A program made the position numbers and the translations under genes. From CBDFHF01 sp965247565 (GTDB lineage: Bacteria > Pseudomonadota > Gammaproteobacteria > Methylococcales > Methylomonadaceae), in the NCBI GenBank assembly GCA_965247565.1, contig CBDFHF010000003.1:2108001-2172000 (forward strand): a DNA stretch of 64,000 nt, read 5' to 3'. The notes beneath the pieces are model-generated. The model made no database searches. It saw only the letters and a program-made list of their open reading frames with translations, and was not told where the DNA came from. Below, one piece after another: positions 61,731 through 64,000 of this stretch; the stretch's first letter is position 1, and each line of letters starts with the position of its first letter.

Positions 61731-62518
61731 CTATCTGGTTCCATCCAAAATAGCCGATTGGGATTATGTTGGCCTTTACCAGGCCGATAAGCATGGTTTA
61801 GTGTATTCCAGGTGTATTCCTGAGCCTCGGAGATGGCTTGCACAGGGTCAACACCATGCGCCAGCAAAGCCGCAATACTACTGGCTAAAGTACAACCGGA
61901 ACCGTGATAGCTATCGGGTAAACGATTCCATGTGTAGGTTTCCCAGCAGCGTTGGCCATGGAACAACTGGTTGCTAACCGATGGTGACTCTTCGTGAGTG
62001 CCGGTAATCAAAACATAGTCACAGCCTTTATCCAATAAAGCCAAGCCACAGTCTTGTAAATTATTTAAACCCGTAAGTTTTCGAGCTTCCTCACTGTTTG
62101 GCGTTAATACCTTAGCGTGTGGCAGGAGTAATTCGTCAATAGCGGTTATTAGTTGCGCATTTGCTAACTGAGTACCGCCGCCTGCAGCTAATACCGGGTC
62201 TAAAACTACTGGAATAGAAGGATATTGCTTAAGAATCTCGTGGATAGCTTGAGCGATTTCATAATCGCCGATTAAACCGATTTTGAATGCCTGCACCGAC
62301 AAATCGGCTAGTAGCGTATTGGCTTGAGCGATTATATGTTCTGGCTTTTGCGGGATCAGTCCTTTGATATTCTGGGTATTTTGATCGGTTAACACCGTAA
62401 TAATGCTAGCGGCGTGACACTGATGGCTAATCAGGGTTTCTATGTCGGCTTGTATGCCAGCGCCACCACTGGGGTCATGGCCGGAGAAGCAGAGTACAAC
62501 AGGACGGAAAGTGGACAT
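61727..62518 (-). CDS. thiD: Hydroxymethylpyrimidine (phosphate) kinase
   Basis: The 263-residue ribokinase-fold enzyme has SGHDPSGGAGIQADIETL, VLTPNSEEARKL, LITGTHE and SYHGSGCTLASSIAALLAHG (anion hole GSGC). It phosphorylates hydroxymethylpyrimidine twice in thiamine synthesis or salvage. It is the first gene of the operon thiD-thiE-soxX-soxY-soxZ-soxA, with overlapping ends throughout the first three. Confidence 0.92.
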   Translation of the reverse strand: MSTFRPVVLCFSGHDPSGGAGIQADIETLISHQCHAASIITVLTDQNTQNIKGLIPQKPEHIIAQANTLLADLSVQAFKIGLIGDYEIAQAIHEILKQYPSIPVVLDPVLAAGGGTQLANAQLITAIDELLLPHAKVLTPNSEEARKLTGLNNLQDCGLALLDKGCDYVLITGTHEESPSVSNQLFHGQRCWETYTWNRLPDSYHGSGCTLASSIAALLAHGVDPVQAISEAQEYTWNTLNHAYRPGKGQHNPNRLFWMEPDR

Positions 62519-62769
62519 TAGAATCTTTAAAAGTTATGGAGGTTACATTTATGTCTTAAAACACGAATGGGATCAACGTTTTTCTGATGACAGATTTTAC
62601 TGACAATAATCGAAATATGTCATTAAGCTTTACAGTCTACTGCAACTAACGTATTAACACCTCAGCCTTACCCTGACCGTGAACAGTCTCGCTAAAACTA
62701 AGCTAAGAATAATTTGATCTACACAAAAAAGCACTAAGTGTGGGCCCAAAAACCAATATATAGCATTAA
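62519..62769. other. Upstream region of the thiD-sox operon
   Basis: No gene, THI-box riboswitch core or strong hairpin was recognised. It should hold the operon promoter on the minus strand. Confidence 0.35.
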
Positions 62770-64000
62770 GGGAACCTCTATAAATTCAAATTTAAGTCAC
62801 CCCCTAGCAATTCTGCTAATTTTTTTCGACTTTATTTTAAAATCAGGGTGCATTCCGGCTATTTGAAGTAAAAACCGCATCAAATCCCCGTGTTTTGAGA
62901 TTATTTCCCCGTTTTTATGCCACTGTGGGCGCACCTTTCCTGTACGGGTTCATCACATCTCGTTTAATCAACTGTATCAAACGCTTCATGTTGTACACTA
63001 AATTCATCAAACCAATTTTGACTTTGGCTCGTTGCAAACCGATGGTGCGAACTAAATGCCCACCCATTGCCGCCTGTGCACCAAACACATGTTCGACTCG
63101 GGCTCTGACTTTTGACTTCGTCCGGTTTGATAACTTTTGTTCTTCGGTTAAGGGTTTGCCTCGTGTGCCTTTTTCACAAACCTGGCTCTCAATATCGGCG
63201 TTAGCTAAGCGCTGCTCCTGGGCTTCTGAACGATAAGCACTGTCGGCATAAACCGCTCGTTTATTGCCCTCCACATCGATTGCCTGGTCGAGTAATTCAT
63301 CGAATACCTGACTGTCGTGAACCGCCGCATGGGTGACTGAATAGCTTTGTATGAGCTTGTTTTCCTCATCCGTGTTGATGTGATTTTTATAGCCGTAATG
63401 CTTCTCATCGTTTTTCTTTGTCCAGCGCGCTTCGGTATCTTTCTGCCGACGCTTGGCCTGAACCTCCGGCTTATCCCATGCCTCAGGCACTTGCCCTTCT
63501 TTAATCTGGGCGTTTTCTTCACGGCTATTGCGTTGCTTGGGGACTTCGACAAAGGTGGCATCAATCATCTGCCCCGCTCGAGCCGCATAACCTTGCGCCG
63601 CCAGTTGTCCATGAAACCGGGCAAACAACTCCTCAACCAAGTTTAGATCCTTAAGCCGTTCGCGAAACCTCCACACGGTTTTCGAATCCGGCACTTTATC
63701 TTCTAATTGCAAACCCAGAAAACGCATGAAGCTGAACCGATCCCGAATCTGATATTCGATGCCATCATCCGATAAATTGTGCAGCTGCTGGAGTACCAAA
63801 ATCTTGAACATCAGCACCCCATCGAACGGCTTGGCGCCTGCCTGACTTTTTCTATCCTTTTCATGCAGGCGTTTAAGTTCAGGCCGAAACGCTTCCCAGT
63901 CTATCCGGGCTTTCAATCCTACCAAAGGGTCTCCCATTTTGGTTAGTTGCGCGGCTCTTTCTTCTACGTCGAATAATCCAGGTTGACGGGGTTTCATGGG
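62770..64000 (-). mobile_element. IS5-family insertion sequence, right end outside the window
   Basis: The transposase gene at 62915-63997 is of IS5 type. A sequence GGGAACCTCTATAAAT at 62770, 145 bases beyond its stop, resembles the ends of many IS5-family elements and is proposed as the left inverted repeat. The other end and the target duplication lie past base 64000, so the boundary is unverified. Confidence 0.55.
62915..63997 (-). CDS. IS5-family transposase
   Basis: The 360-residue protein has the DUF772-type N-terminal domain (DGVLMFKILVLQQLHNLSDDGIEYQIRDRFSFMRFLGL, VPDSKTVWRFRERL) and a DDE domain with D in GQMIDATFVEVP, D in AVYADSAYRS and E in ARVEHVFG. The C-terminus (LMNLVYNMKRL) is typical. 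The frame is complete, so the element may be active. It is the only gene of the element visible here. Confidence 0.9.
   Translation of the reverse strand: MKPRQPGLFDVEERAAQLTKMGDPLVGLKARIDWEAFRPELKRLHEKDRKSQAGAKPFDGVLMFKILVLQQLHNLSDDGIEYQIRDRFSFMRFLGLQLEDKVPDSKTVWRFRERLKDLNLVEELFARFHGQLAAQGYAARAGQMIDATFVEVPKQRNSREENAQIKEGQVPEAWDKPEVQAKRRQKDTEARWTKKNDEKHYGYKNHINTDEENKLIQSYSVTHAAVHDSQVFDELLDQAIDVEGNKRAVYADSAYRSEAQEQRLANADIESQVCEKGTRGKPLTEEQKLSNRTKSKVRARVEHVFGAQAAMGGHLVRTIGLQRAKVKIGLMNLVYNMKRLIQLIKRDVMNPYRKGAPTVA

Noticed and set aside
62519..62769. Search for a thiamine (THI-box) riboswitch before thiD
   Set aside because: The characteristic CTGAGA and paired segments are not visible on the minus strand.
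1..64000. CRISPR arrays, tRNA and rRNA genes
   Set aside because: No regularly spaced direct repeats, cloverleaf sequences or rRNA signatures were noticed; this was by eye, so a tRNA scan would be needed to exclude them fully.

Overview
The window looks like a chromosomal segment of a gammaproteobacterial type I methanotroph (order Methylococcales). This is inferred from gene content, not from a marker gene. It encodes the ribulose monophosphate (RuMP) formaldehyde-fixing enzymes 3-hexulose-6-phosphate synthase and 6-phospho-3-hexuloisomerase together with transketolase, transaldolase and class II aldolase. It also has the tetrahydromethanopterin-linked dehydrogenase MtdB and a quinoprotein-dehydrogenase-associated SoxYZ-like carrier. 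Coding density is high, gene ends often overlap by 1-4 bases, and no rRNA, tRNA or CRISPR array was seen.

Layout. 1-7.8 kb: a PliG-like lysozyme-inhibitor protein, rnr-rlmB, and an M48 peptidase/DUF898 membrane-protein pair. 8.1-12.8 kb: a translationally coupled HD-GYP response regulator and a large hybrid sensor kinase with two periplasmic binding domains. 12.9-18.7 kb: an accessory stretch with a DUF2235 hydrolase, a pentapeptide-repeat protein, and a small lipoprotein gene split by an IS1-family and an IS3-family element whose target duplications can be read, followed by decayed fragments. 19-28 kb: a secreted M12-like metalloprotease, a DASH cryptochrome with an SDR, a lectin-fused di-heme peroxidase, DUF3597, a lipoprotein and PpnN. 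28.4-34 kb: a five-gene accessory chaperone operon (helical-repeat protein, J protein with PPD instead of HPD, GrpE-like, Hsp70, zinc ribbon). 34.5-43.5 kb: a PEP-CTERM protein, mtdB, and a five-gene exopolysaccharide operon.

43.8-51.6 kb: GST, MobA, small lipoproteins, SoxYZ-like carrier, SuhB, TrmJ, CysE, and an iscR-nifS-iscA cluster with an IscR-like site. 51.7-59 kb: the RuMP cluster hxlA-hxlB-tkt-X-Y-tal-fba. Genes X and Y, between tkt and tal, encode unrecognised basic low-complexity proteins carrying 4 and 9 copies of a short motif, [S/T]-G-V-x-[K/R]-Y-[L/V/I/M]. X also has a signal peptide and one membrane segment that would place its repeats in the cytoplasm. Their position and architecture suggest a membrane-tethered scaffold for RuMP enzymes; this is the best candidate here for an undescribed system. 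59-62.5 kb: a thiD-thiE-soxXYZA operon without soxB. The window ends inside an IS5-family element.

How the genes may work together: hxlA/hxlB fix formaldehyde onto ribulose 5-phosphate, fba, tkt and tal regenerate the acceptor, thiD/thiE contribute to the thiamine diphosphate that transketolase needs, and mtdB oxidises formaldehyde-derived methylene units.
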